Below are positions 32,930 to 44,079 of a stretch of DNA of 64,000 nt, in pieces. Numbering within the stretch: position 1 is the stretch's first letter; each line of letters opens with the position of its first letter. The DNA lies in assembly GCA_036936605.1 (NCBI GenBank), contig JAUPFV010000005.1:59912742-59976741 (forward strand), read 5' to 3'. Made by a program: the position numbers and the translations under genes. The notes beneath the pieces are model-generated. The model was not told where the DNA came from, searched no databases, and saw only the letters and a program-made list of their open reading frames with translations. This DNA comes from Limnanthes douglasii subsp. nivea (lineage: Eukaryota > Streptophyta > Magnoliopsida > Brassicales > Limnanthaceae).

Positions 32930-35833
32930 TTAGGGCTTGTTCCTTTCGGACGCTCCTTCACCAATATCACCTTTTTTAGGATTTTTGAGTTCGACACTCG
33001 AACTCTAACCGGTTCCCTCTTCATCATCAGCAGTGGAATCAATTTCGCTGGAGTAGTTGCATTTGTCACCATCTGTTAGGGTATGAAATGGGATCTCTTC
33101 GTAATCCACATACTTCTATAGATAACCTAGTGTCCTCTTCAGAAAAGTCTCATAGAACAACAACACCATATCTGACTTGATCCAATCATCTCTTTTTTCT
33201 AAAGAGTCTATTACCTCGTTGGTATATTTATCAATACCTGCTTGGATAGCTTGCTCCTGATGGCTCTTTATATCTCCCTTCTCCTTGATCATCTCTGAAA
33301 CAGAGTTCTCCGGCTTATCCTTCTTATCGGATAAGGTTTGAATGGCACCATCCTTGGTCTGCACTTTCTCTTTCAGCATTGTGAAGTCTTTTTCTAAGTT
33401 AGAATACTTAGTTTGGAGCTCAGTTGTGGCTGCTTCCGATGAGGCTAACTTAGTTGCTAAATCCTTCTTATCCTTCTTCAGTGCCTGTATCTCCTTCTTC
33501 AGTTCCTCTATACTCTACTAAGCATTTAGAAGATTGTTTGACATGGATTCCTTGTGAGAGGGGAGGGAGTTGATAAGGGTGGTCTGACTTTTCACCTATC
33601 TTTCCAAGTCAAGTATTAGCCGGATATGACCGAGGAAGGAGTGGCTCAAAACATATTTCTCTACGGAGACGAAGAAAGATTTACCATTAAAGGTCACCAT
33701 ATTGGCAGAGCTGGAAGATGGTAGGGACCTGCGAAATCATCCTTCTCAGAATCGTTGAAGTATAAATCAATGTCTTGAAGGGCACTAATGTCCACTTCTT
33801 CATTCCCCCCTAGCAATCTCTCTGAACTGCAGATCTGTTGGGATTTTCTCTTGTAAGGTGGAATCAACAAGGGCTGGTGGAGGTTGGATTTCCAAAGGAC
33901 GAAGAATTATTTCTTCTCCCAGGGTGACCTTCTTTTTCTTAGCAGCTTTCTCATCACTGCTGGCTCTCCTTTTTTTGTCCTTCTTAGGAGGCTTTGGTGG
34001 GTTCTGTGACTCTTCAGCCTCCCTCACTGTTTCAGCCTCTACTACTTTGAGCAGGGCAACATCAATTCCTCTTTGGTTCCCCGAACCAGTCCCTTTTGTG
34101 GCTGCTTGAACCAACTCTGTTGCAGCTTTCTTCTTCTTGTTCTTCATCTTGTTGGGAGCCTTTGCTCTGGAAGGTAAGAACAATTTGCCATCCTTGGCCT
34201 CTGTCCTTTTGATAATTACACCAGGAGGAGGAAGGGTAGCAAGTCTTCCCACGTGAGGTCTCTCTGGCCTGTGGTATTCTACAAATGGGACCTCACAAGA
34301 TTTCCCGATGTGAAACAGTTGTGGAAGACATTCCCCTAATGATCCGCAGCCCATGCATTGAGTTTTGCACAAGCTTTTTTCCCTTTCTCTAAGTGTCCGG
34401 TGAACTCCTTCGGTAGAACTAAAAAGGAGTAAAAAGTCAATCAGAATGGGAACACTTATAATTTAAAATGAAAAACATGAAAGACAAAAAGAGGAAAGGA
34501 ACTTACCAATACTTTTCCACCTGCTAGTCAGCATGCTAGGATTGGTGTTGGCCTTAATCTTCATGACGTTCTCCCATGTCCCACTGACAAACATAAATTA
34601 TGTCCTCCAGTTCTTTTTCGGACTCCAGAAGTCATCCATAACTATAAAGTTATTCCCCATATTGTGATGGTAGAATGTAATCTGATGATTCTTGCACAAG
34701 CTTGCCATAGCAACAAACTGCTCCATCGGAAGTGGGATTTTTGTCAACCTTGATGCCATGATGCAAGCAAGAAGAGAGTAACAAGCAGTGGGGCTTAGCT
34801 GGCTAAGGCAGAGTTTAATTAAGTCAAAGTACATGACCATTTCTGGGTCCAATGGGAACCAGAGTCCCTAGTTCAACACTTCGGTGAAAATTACCACCTT
34901 GTTAAGCTTGGAGTCCATAGGATTCTTCGGAGTGATAAGTATCCTTACCTTTACTGACTCCGGAATCCCCCATTTTTTCCGGATTCGGCCCAACTCAGCA
35001 ATATGGGTGTAGATGTAATTTATATTTTGTAGGGCCAACATGTATTTGACACTAACATATTTGAAGCAAGGGCCTACGTTTCCCTCTAAACACTCCGAAA
35101 GAGAGTCTGGATGAGTCATGCAGACTTTCACCTTACTTTTTCCGTTCTTATCAGAAACATCATCCCCCGTTTGACCTGATGCCTCGGTCTCAAAGGGGCC
35201 TCCTCGATGTTGTCTTCCAAAATCTCTTTCATCATTGTGGAAGGTTTATCAGTTGCCTTAGAAGAAGGGGGAGGGGGGGGGGGGGTCAGTTTCTGGCACC
35301 GAAGGCTGTTCAGATGGTTAAGCACTTGTTGCCTTTGAAGGCCTGGTGTCCGGTTGAGGTTGAGATCCGGAGGGCTTGGCCCTTGGAGCTTCTTTAGATA
35401 TCTCTGATCCGGAGGGTTTTGGTAGTGAATGTGTGGAGTGGGTTTTAATTTGGCGGGTTGTCCGGCGAGGGGTTATCTTCTCCGAAGACTTCTCAGCATC
35501 AGAACTCATAGAAATAAAGGGAGAAGGTTTTCTGATGCTTGAAACGGCTTTTTCTTTAGGCACATAAGGTTGGGATTCTTGAACAGAAGAGCCTGAAGGA
35601 AGGGGTGAAAGGTTTGGTTTGAATAAGAGCGGTCCGGGCTTAGGGTTTTTGGAAGAGGAAGACCCTTGATCAACGTCCTCAATTGGTTGACTGGTTTTCT
35701 CACTTGGAGAAGGTGGGAGGCCGGCAGTGATGCGATTCTCTCTTTCTACTTTCTTCGCTATTTCTAATTCTGATAAATTTAACCAGCCACCTTTGACTAG
35801 TGCGTTTCTGGCCATGAACATAAAACCTCTCAA
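32930..35833 (-). pseudogene. T1 antisense gene, Transposase_28-like, broken
   Basis: Runs opposite to gag-pol. Exon 1 (35833 to 34507) begins MRGFMFMARNALVKGG, has a Ser/Pro-rich and basic N part, then the domain YMLALQNINYIYTHIAELGR, GLWFPLDPEMVMYFDLIKL, ACIMASRLTKIPLP. Intron 34506-34419 (88 bp, GTAAGT to TTTTAG). Exon 2 starts LPKEFTGH, carries basic KKDKKRR and KKKK stretches, a weak coiled coil and IDSLEKRDDWIKSDMV near the end. Stops include a W-to-stop change just before GLWFPLD. Domain order, intron position and several blocks match the open gene of T2, so it was once coding. A run of G near 35267-35286 encodes prolines. Confidence 0.82.
34419..34506 (-). other. Conserved intron of T1 antisense gene
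   Basis: On the minus strand the donor GTAAGTTCC follows SRWKSIG and the acceptor CCTTTTTAG precedes TTCTACCG. Its position matches the 75-bp intron of T2. Confidence 0.75.
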
Positions 35834-35910
35834 GAACGATTTGAAGGTAAATATGGGAATCTCTCTAAAAAAGCTTTGAATATGGAAGACAATGAAATAG
35901 TGAAAGATAA

Positions 35911-36089
35911 TTTATATAACAGTAAAAAAGTAACAGTTACCTAGGAGAAGTTGAAGAGGGTTTTGCAATGATTAAAGGCTGCACAAACGTGTGAAGAATC
36001 AAATGCCTAGGTAACTTTCTAGACTTAGTGGGTGCACCGGTGTAGGAAAAATAACGGTTGGTAGATCGAACCAAATGTTGACACGTGTC
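35911..36089 (-). promoter_or_regulatory. Candidate promoter of T1 antisense gene
   Basis: Minus-strand TTATATAA at about 35911-35920 lies 78 bp before the ATG at 35833. A perfect palindrome GACACGTGTC (G-box core) lies at 36080-36089, about 160 bp further upstream. Sequence context only. Confidence 0.45.
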
Positions 36090-36279
36090 CCACGATCCAA
36101 GAAGAAAACTCTTAGAATTCTGGGAAGAGAAACCAGTCCTGATAACTTTCGAACTGGGTTGATGTTGAAAATGAACTTCTTAGTCCGGACGACACGAGCA
36201 GATCAGATGAAGTTGACACTGGATTGATAGATTTTTTATCCCTACCAAAAATATTTTGCGAGGCCTAAAAATGGGCTAC

Positions 36280-36648
36280 TGATGAGTTTGGATACTTCAG
36301 ACACAACCCACTGCTTAATCCAGACATAGGTAATTCGGACCATAACACTCTACTGAAAAATCCAAACAGGACAAATGTTAAACATATTTTGACTAAACTA
36401 CTTACTAATCAACTTAAAAAACTAATGGGTCCTTAAACTTGACCCGGTTTCATAACTTGACCCGGTAAGCCCATGGGTCATTGATTAATAGTATAAATAC
36501 CCCAACCGCTCTCATTAATGAGGGTGATCAATATTTAATACAAGCAGACTGCTCAATTATCTCACTACTCCTTACACTAAACACTTAATACTTCAAACTT
36601 ACAAAAACACTTTACCAAACTACCCCCAACCCCAAATAAACCAAACCA
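36280..36648 (+). repeat. T1 3' LTR
   Basis: 369 bp from TGATGAGTTTGG to AAACCAAACCA. It contains the core promoter TATAAATACCCC near 36493 and is preceded by a purine-rich AAAAATGGGCTAC. It is related to the solo LTRs at 20020-20427 and 40650-41006. The flank GATAT was not found at the left end. Confidence 0.88.
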
Positions 36649-36719
36649 GATATCACATCAAAGCACTCTCAAATGCCCTAACTTAAATTTCTCTCTATTC
36701 TATGCCTCTTGAGGATTAA

Positions 36720-38740
36720 AAAAAATTAAGTGTCATAGTTGAACTCTTGTAGATGATACATACAGTTGTTATCACGACTTCTCGGTATAATATTTAACCC
36801 ATCAAGCTTTGCGAAGCATATATCTAACTCGTTCCAGCACGGTTTGATCTATTCTCTCAATAAACCCGTTATGTTAGAGATTCCAATATTTTATTTAGTT
36901 TCTCGCATTTCTAAGATTTACATAATAACTAATATTTTTTTTGTTTACACAATTCAAGCCATTATCACTCTGAATCTTCTTCAACATTTTCCCGATTTGA
37001 TTCTCAACCAAAATCTTCCAGTTCACAAAGGCAGCAAACACTTCATCTTTAGTCTTCAAAAGTAGATACTCATACTTTCTTAGAATATTCATCAATCAAG
37101 GATATAAAGTACTTTCCTTAGAATGGTCTTCAACATAATCCAGTTTGATTCTCTACTAAAGTCTTCCAATCTACAAGAACAACAAACACTTCATCTTGGA
37201 TCTTCAAAAGTGGAACCTCATAGTTTCTTGAAATAACATCAATCAGTAGGATAAACTACATTGCACCACATATGGTAGGTTCATTTGCTGGACCCCAAAG
37301 GTCTGAATGAACATAATCAAGACTCAATTGGATGTTTGGTTGCTAGGCATAAAATTCACCCTATTGCTCGTAGTCAAAACATAGCTTTCACAAAACCTCA
37401 GCTTTTGAGCTGTGATATCATCTTACAACCTATGTTTACTTAGTTTACTAAGTCTATTATAACTTAAATTCCCTAGCTGATAATGCCACAACATGGTAAA
37501 ATTATTCATCATGCTAAACATTTTCCCAACTATTACAATACCTTCGAGAACTAACACACCATTAGTCATATAGACTTTCATAACAACAAGGGAGCCTTAC
37601 AAAATCCTTAGTCTGCCATATTCATCCATATAGGTAAACCCTTCATTATCTAATATCCCAATATAAAGAAGGTTATGTTTAACTTCAGGTACATACCTTA
37701 TGTTGTTAATTATTCTCTCAAGTCTTTAAATAGCTTAAGTCGAACTATTCCAATCCTTTTGATATCACAGAACTCGTCATTCCCAAGGATTACCCTTCCA
37801 CCCTCAAGCATCCGCATGTCTTTAAACTAATGCTTATTGAAAGTTATGTAAGATGATATACATATATATAACACACATTTGTAGTTCTACATGTAAGAAT
37901 AATAAGTCATTAAGCCATCAACATATTCATAATCATCAGACATCATTGTAGCATCTCCGAATTCAGTCTTCTCATAGTTTTTTAACTTTCTATTATCCGA
38001 GAAATTTTGATTGATATGCTATTTCTTCTTCCATACCCAACAAATCATTTTTGAACATGTCATAATCCTTTTGGACTTAAACATAACACTTTTCTTTTGA
38101 AGATATTTGGATTTCAAGACACTATTAACTTCAGTCGTCGTCAGTGAGTCTTTCCCATAGACCATGATGCCCAAGAAGTGTTCATACTCCTTTCCTAGAT
38201 ACCTTAGAAAAGTTATTATTTTGTTCTCCTCATGTCACCCTCACACTAACTGCATTTAAGTCAACTATGATTCAGTTGTAATCCTTTAAGAGTCTTTAGA
38301 TCTCCGTGCTAGTATCCATAGATAGTGTATAAAATAATTTATTTAGATATAATATGTTCGCCAAAGAATTCCTCTTGTAAATCACCCCCAACCAATTTCA
38401 TATCCCCAATGTCGTAGGCTATTAATCTCTCAAGCTCAATATGAGGGCACTACGAGCTTTATACAGTACCAAGACATCAACCTGGCTAGATTTATTATTC
38501 ATAAAAACAACAAATAATTTATATACTATGTAAGCCTTAACCTTTGTTATTCAGATATTAAAGTTATTAGATATATCAAGTTTTTTCTAAGCTAAAGTTC
38601 ACGAAACAAATTTTTCAAGACTTTTTATGGTTTCCAAGCAAAATCTACTTCTTTATTCTATAAATCGTGATCAATTTATTATTTCTACTATTACATCACA
38701 CTCACTGCATCACTTGTTGGAGGAACCACTACCATTTAGC
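36720..38740 (-). pseudogene. Copia fragment C, gag to integrase
   Basis: Read on the minus strand from 38740 downward: Gag with YLGKEYEHFLGIMVYGKDSL (about 38130-38210), then a protease-like region with RYVPEVKHNLLYIGIL (about 37640-37700), GAG-pre-integrase LWHYQLGNLSYNRLSKL (about 37440-37490), and an integrase core LKTKDEVFAAFVNWKILVEN followed by QSDNGLNCV (36950-37060). It stops at about 36720, where T1 abuts. RT and RNase H are absent, so the T1 insertion or a deletion removed the 3' half. Dense stops; a different copia lineage from element B by eye. Confidence 0.82.
36980..37245. repeat. Duplication of an integrase segment, about 135 bp
   Basis: The block encoding TKDEVFAAFVNW and flanks occurs twice (about 36980-37110 and 37125-37245). 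Shared phrases include CAAACACTTCATCTT, AGTCTTC(A)AAAGT and TTTCTTRGAATA. This is a tandem duplication inside copia C, now diverged. Confidence 0.75.
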
Positions 38741-38744
38741 CGAG

Positions 38745-39610
38745 GTAAAAACCGTTATACGATTAAATGCACCTACAAAAGAACAATCTAATTTTCATAT
38801 ATAAGACACAAACACAAATGAAAGAAATAGATAATAAAACCAAGCACACACTACCGTACTTAACGTAGTTTGGATTGGGTAGAAATCCTACATCCAATAG
38901 CAATGAACACTATTTTTATAAATAAGTAGGATATAGAAAGATTCTCAAACACAAAGGACTCAACCATTATCTATAACAAAAGATGACATGACTCATATAA
39001 CTGTTTCTTCAATGTTTATCTCTCACATAACTTATCTTTTAAAAATACCTAGAGCTATTTTTTCTCGAGAGAGAGAGAAATATACATCTCACAAATTAAA
39101 TCACATTGCACATTACATATCAATATATTATTCTATTTATGGGTTTAAGGAAAACCCTAATTATTCACCACATACTCCATATTAAAGCCCATTAATCAAC
39201 GATTAAAATAACTTTTAATCCAATAATATAAGAATTCTCATAAATAAAAAATCTTAATTAATATATGGAATCTAATTAATATAAGAAGATCAAAATATGA
39301 GAACTAATTAATATAAGATGGATAACAAAATTGAAGATTCTATTTTATATAACAATAGTACTATGTTCCAGGTCACTCTAGATCAGAACATTCGAAACAA
39401 ATCGTCGGACCACCATGCTTTAGCTTAATATATATTTCCTTCAACATAATGGTCACCAGTCTTTGACAACTTGTCTCAACCTTTAGGATCAATATACATA
39501 TCTGCAACTAAGTCGCGACTCATGCACCATAACTTTTCAATAGTTCTTGCTTAAAATATATCTTGACATATCTTATGCCCATGAGTCCTATGGTATTACC
39601 TCTATTGGTA
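38745..39610 (-). repeat. Probable copia C 5' LTR
   Basis: No protein is encoded. The position just upstream of gag on the minus strand and the LTR-like content (AACCCTAATTATTCACC, TTAAAGCCCATTAATC, and a minus-strand phrase CAAAGACTGGTGACC typical of plant copia LTR starts) suggest the 5' LTR. A possible primer site, TGGTAGTGGTTCC on the minus strand near 38728-38740, is a poor match. Both limits approximate. Confidence 0.5.
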
Positions 39611-39624
39611 AGTTATTTATAGCA

Positions 39625-40642
39625 TACACGTAGCAATAGAGAAGTATAATATGAAGTAGTGTTGGGTGGAGTAATATTAGCTCATATTTGTGGAGTAAAT
39701 ATCATTTGTATGTTATCAGATTCTCAGTCAAACATCGGTCATTCACATGGTAATTACAAAACAAAGTTGAAAAACATGAGAATTTATCTGGAGGTAGTGA
39801 AACAAATAGAAAAGAGTCTTGAGAAGGTCACATATGAACAACTTATACATCTAAAAGAATAAACAAGCATACATGTTGGTGAAATTAAAAATAGTTGTGT
39901 ATAAGATAATATTTTGATAATAATCGAGTAAATACCATCAATTTTAGGAAATATTGCAAATCGAGGGGTTTTGTCTATTGAATATAACAGTGATTGACAT
40001 AACGTATATTTTCTATTCTTAAATGATAAAGTTTTATTGTCGAACAAGTTGTAAGCCTGAGCTTTGCGGTTACATGTTGTAAAGTATGGTTATGGAAATC
40101 TATATAAAAAATATTCTACGTGACCGTTGTTAAAGTATCTGGGTAAAAATACATGGTAATTCTTTTTTGTAGAAAATATTGGATAAAACAATATTTTTCT
40201 ACTCTATATTATCCACAAGAAAATAGATAAGTAGAGGTTACAAACAAAAATATTTTACATGAGATAAAGAGGAAGCTTCAGTTTGTTAAGATAAAATGGT
40301 CGGCGTTTTTAATGAATTTTTTTGGTATATAAAAATACTCATGAAGCTATGAGAAATAAAACACCATTTTCTATGATGTATGGGATGAAAGTCGCTATTC
40401 CAGCACAAATTATAATTCCTATTCATCGAATTCAGTATCACTCATCAGAAGATAGTGATATGGAAAAGTAGATAAATATCGATTTGATAGAAGAACGACA
40501 AGATCAGTCCCTGGTTAGAGTATAACTTTATAGTAATTTGATGTAGAGCTGTTATAATGCAAAAATGAGGGTGAGAAATTTTCAAGAATGTGATTTGGTG
40601 CTAAGAAAGTTATTCAACTGAATGAGAGATAAAAATGATAGG
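39625..40642 (+). pseudogene. Tat gypsy remnant T4: aRNH and integrase, left piece
   Basis: Starts in the second RNase H (VLGGVILAHICGVNIICML, SDSQ, YLEVVKQIEKSLEKVTYEQL at 39655-39860). It continues through a decayed integrase (near 40200-40620: KTPFSMMYGMKVAIPAQII, NIDLIEERQDQSLVRV, FQECDLVLRKLF). The frame is cut at 40642 by element T3 and resumes at 61227. Everything upstream of aRNH is missing. It is the oldest layer of the nested stack. Confidence 0.8.
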
Positions 40643-41370
40643 TGATAAGTGATGAGGTCAAATAGTTTTGACACTGCTACTTACCTTTATCTGAAGGGCA
40701 GTTCGGACTGAACCATTCCCATGAGAAACCAAATGTGGTAAAATTAGTGGAATGTGACTAAGCTATGTGCTGGTCATTTTATATATTGGGTTAATGGGTC
40801 TTTAAACTTGACCCAAGCCCATAATCTGAACCGAAAGGCTCACAAGTCATTAATTAAGTATAAATACCCCAACTACTTTGATTAATAAGGGTGATCAGAA
40901 TTTAATACAAGCACACACCTTATTTATTACTCTACATTTCATCACAAACCTTAAATTCTCAAAACAATTTACAAAATTACCCTCAATCAGAAATAATCCA
41001 CACTAATAAGGACCGGATTTATTCGACCCACATGTTGTTTGAATTGGTAAAATATTGGACCGATATTTATTTTATAATATAAACCCAACAAATGTGAAAC
41101 TTTAAGGATACTTTGTGTAATAATGAGTAAACTCTGTTTACTATTAGTAAATTAATAGGATATAATGACAAAAAATATGCTAACCATGTTGATGTAAAGG
41201 CCTACAATCATTACTATATAAGATAATGTATTTTTTCTTCGGAATGGTGAATAATTATTACTTTTTACTACTTTTGGTAGTTTTTTTTCTCTAAATTTCA
41301 ACAAACATCTGTGTGATTTTTCTTAAAATATTTTAGACGCTTTTCCCCTAAGATAATACTGGATTTATCA
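40643..41370 (+). repeat. T3 5' LTR, split by a solo LTR
   Basis: Starts TGATAAG, is interrupted after 7 bp, and resumes at GACCGGATTTATTCG (41012), ending at about TTTATCA (41370). It aligns with 60868-61226 via TATTGGACYGATATTTA, TATAATATAAACCCAA, TGGTGAAYAATTATTAC and TTTTTACTACTT. Confidence 0.82.
40650..41006 (+). mobile_element. Solo LTR of T1-type gypsy family, second copy
   Basis: 357 bp from TGATGAGGTCAA to ATCCACACTA with a perfect 5-bp target duplication ATAAG (40645-40649 and 41007-41011), inserted 7 bp into the T3 LTR. It shares AATGGGTCTTTAAACTTGAC, TATAAATACCCCAACTAC and ATTAATAAGGGTGATCA with the T1 LTR. Confidence 0.9.
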
Positions 41371-41371
41371 A

Positions 41372-41390
41372 TGGTTACCATAGTAAGAGT
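41372..41390 (+). other. T3 putative primer-binding region
   Basis: TGGTTACCATAGTAAGAG begins one base after the LTR end and resembles TGGCCACAGCGGGAG of T1. Mutated. Confidence 0.45.
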
Positions 41391-41454
41391 CTAGATAGGT
41401 ATCCCAAATATAAACATTCAAAACTATTAGTGTGATAGGCTTGTCTTTAGATTC

Positions 41455-44070
41455 TAGCGAGAGATGAATTCTGAGATGCAAGAGGATCATGCACTAGTTA
41501 TAGAAAAAATAACGATTAGAGAGGGTTATGGCCAGTTGGTGTAATATGCTCAAGCACAATACTAATACGAAAAGCATCAAGATCAATTGACCATAGAAGA
41601 GCATTGAGATCAATTTCAGAGTGAAATCAATGCTTTGAATGCAGATACAAAAACAATGATAGCTCAACCAAGAAAGATCTAATAAGAATTAAAAAAGTTA
41701 CCATATGGGAAGAGGTTTCAGAGGGTGATGGCGCTCAGTCTGATTCATTGTGAAACCAACAAAAATACCTAAGAAAGTAATTTTGATTAGACATAATCCA
41801 CCATTAATTGAGAAATAAGCAAAAAGCTAAATAGCGTTACACTATTTCATAGTCTCGAAATTAGTTTATGTCTAATTCTGAGGAATTTTCTTCTTCTTTG
41901 GAGAAGGACCTACATCACATGAGAAAGAAAATATTTGATGGTAGGCATTATTCATAGAGGCACTCAAGTAGACTCCGGGGTTTAAAGTGAGAGCGAGAAT
42001 AAAAAAAACTTTGGATAAGTAGGAACCTTATAAGGTCAAAGATAAGGTGATTCCATGAGGAAATTTGGAACACAACATACTATAGTTCAAGTCCGAAAAA
42101 ATTACTTTTTGTTACATAAAGGTTCATAAAAATAAGTTTTGTTTATCAAGTTAACACCTAATTTGAAAATCCATCACCGCAAGGTCTTTATGTAACGACT
42201 AACGAAGGCCACACGTATAGTTGGGGACACAATTGGAGGCAAGTCCATTATTAGTGGAAATCCTTTTTGGAAATTTATCGAAATAGTTTGATATATCTAA
42301 GGTAGAGAAGTTTGATAGAGATAGGGATATGGGTAACCATATTGAGAAATTTAAGATCTTTATGATGAATTATGACGACAACTTTTTATGGCATGCTTTC
42401 TGCCAAACCTTCATATATAGTGTTTTGAAGTGGTATATGGATTCCTCAGGGTTTTATCAAGAATTTTTACATGTTATGGACAACATTTAGATGATAGTTT
42501 ATGAGAAGTGAAGAGATATGGGGGGATGGGATTACGATAATCCATTGTAGACAGTTGGTCGAAGAAATTTTAAAATATTATACTAAATGTTGTCTTCTTA
42601 CGAAGAATAACGTGGATGATTATTATAAGCAATTCATTATTGCTTATTTTAGACAAGGGAAATAATTAAATGTTGAAGTGACTAGAAATAAATCTCTGAG
42701 CTTTGGTGTTTTTTTCTAGCTTAGGTTGAAGAGTAGATCAAGGTGGAAGAATCTAAAAGATTAAAAGTGATTCTCATGAAAATATAGATTCAACAGTCAC
42801 CTGATCCGGTTTATCAACAGCAATAGATTCAAAGCTTTCAGCCCCAGGCAGTTACCGCTTTTCATATGAGAGGTGCAAGTCAAATACCGCATTGATTGAG
42901 GGTAAACTAACAACCTTTGGGCCAATAACAAAGACACATAATGAATCAACGGGTTTTGTCCGATAACTTTGCAGAGCTGACAAAGAGCATCACTATTATT
43001 TTTTTTGTAAAACGCAAAATTATATTTAAGAAAACCCCTCCCGATTCAGAGACTAAGATACGAAAGGTATGACCAATTTTAGAAAAAATCATAATGATGT
43101 CGGTCATGATACGACTTTCATTAAAGTATGAAATTTAAAATATGATTGATAATGTTAAAGCGATAATATTTGTTAAAAGAAAGCAGAGGGTCGGGAACCG
43201 GCTTCAAAGGGTAATTAAACAACAATTTAAAGAGAAATAGTCGAGTTTGCACTAAAACAATAAAATGCGATGGTCATAACAGGAACCTTTAATGATTTGA
43301 TGTGGATGCAAAGTACTTAGACCCCGATCCTAGTCGAATGAATGTTATGGTAATTGATGAACCTAAAACTGAGGGGAAGTTAAAAAGTTTGTTCAAGGGT
43401 TTTTGAGTTATTGATTATTTTTCTTAAGAATACTGTGTCAGGAACCACGAGTTACTATAAAAAAGGCATATTGTAAGTTTAGTGACATATTTAGAAGGAA
43501 GAATGTCAACCCATCTTAACATAGACCCATTACCATTTGTCCAATTTGATGATGATCATTTAAAGGAAGTTGCCATACTTCATGAGAATGTTGTGGTATT
43601 TGGAGAAGCCATTGAAGAAACCAAAGCCCAAAAGATCGTAACCGATACAGGCAGTGCGATAAACATTCTATCTATGTCCATTTCAAATAAATAGAAAACC
43701 CTCATATCATTACCAGATCTGACATAATAATAGCGGGATTCACTAAAGTCATTGATGATGTCATTAGAGAGTTCGATAGATAGGTATTACTAGACCAAGT
43801 GCTTTTCTAAAAGTTGGTAAAAGTGTTGTTCATAGTGGTTGATGGTCCAACATTCTATAATGCAATTTTTGACAGGTCCTAGTTGTCAATAATTCATACT
43901 ATTTCCTCGATTGTCCATAAATGTTTGAAGTCTGCAGTGGGAAGTCAAGTGAGAGTTTTCCAGAGTATCGAGAAAGTAGTAAGAGAGTGCTACTGCGTTG
44001 GCTCCGAAATCAATTAAAAATGACAAGACAAATCAATAATAATATTTACCAAAATATACTTCGGATTCAT
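41455..44070 (+). pseudogene. T3 Gag-protease remnant
   Basis: N-terminal pieces near 41580-41760 (QFQSEINALNAD) resemble the EERDKLRAEIEAL region of T1. The Gag core is around 42290-42640 (VEKFDRDRDMGNHIEKF, MNYDDNFLWHAFCQTF). The protease is at about 43590-43690 (AVVFGEAIEETKAQKI, then TDTGSAINILS, which retains DTG). It ends near 44065 at a TAA TAA pair where T1 and T2 have a single TAG. Very many stops. Confidence 0.78.
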
Positions 44071-44079
44071 ATGCTGTAG

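Larger units (their letters stand above)
26585..36648 (+). mobile_element. Tat-lineage gypsy element T1, degenerate
   Basis: A left LTR (internally deleted) and right LTR of the same family flank gag-protease, RT-RNaseH-aRNH-integrase on the plus strand and an antisense gene on the minus strand between pol and the 3' LTR. The second, archaeal-type RNase H (WVVRTDGGSNTMGCGAE) and the antisense gene are hallmarks of Tat elements such as Grande and Retand. Roughly a dozen stops and shifts, plus loss of the LTR core promoter, mean it is dead. The left boundary is uncertain (26541-26595) and I found no target duplication. Confidence 0.88.
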
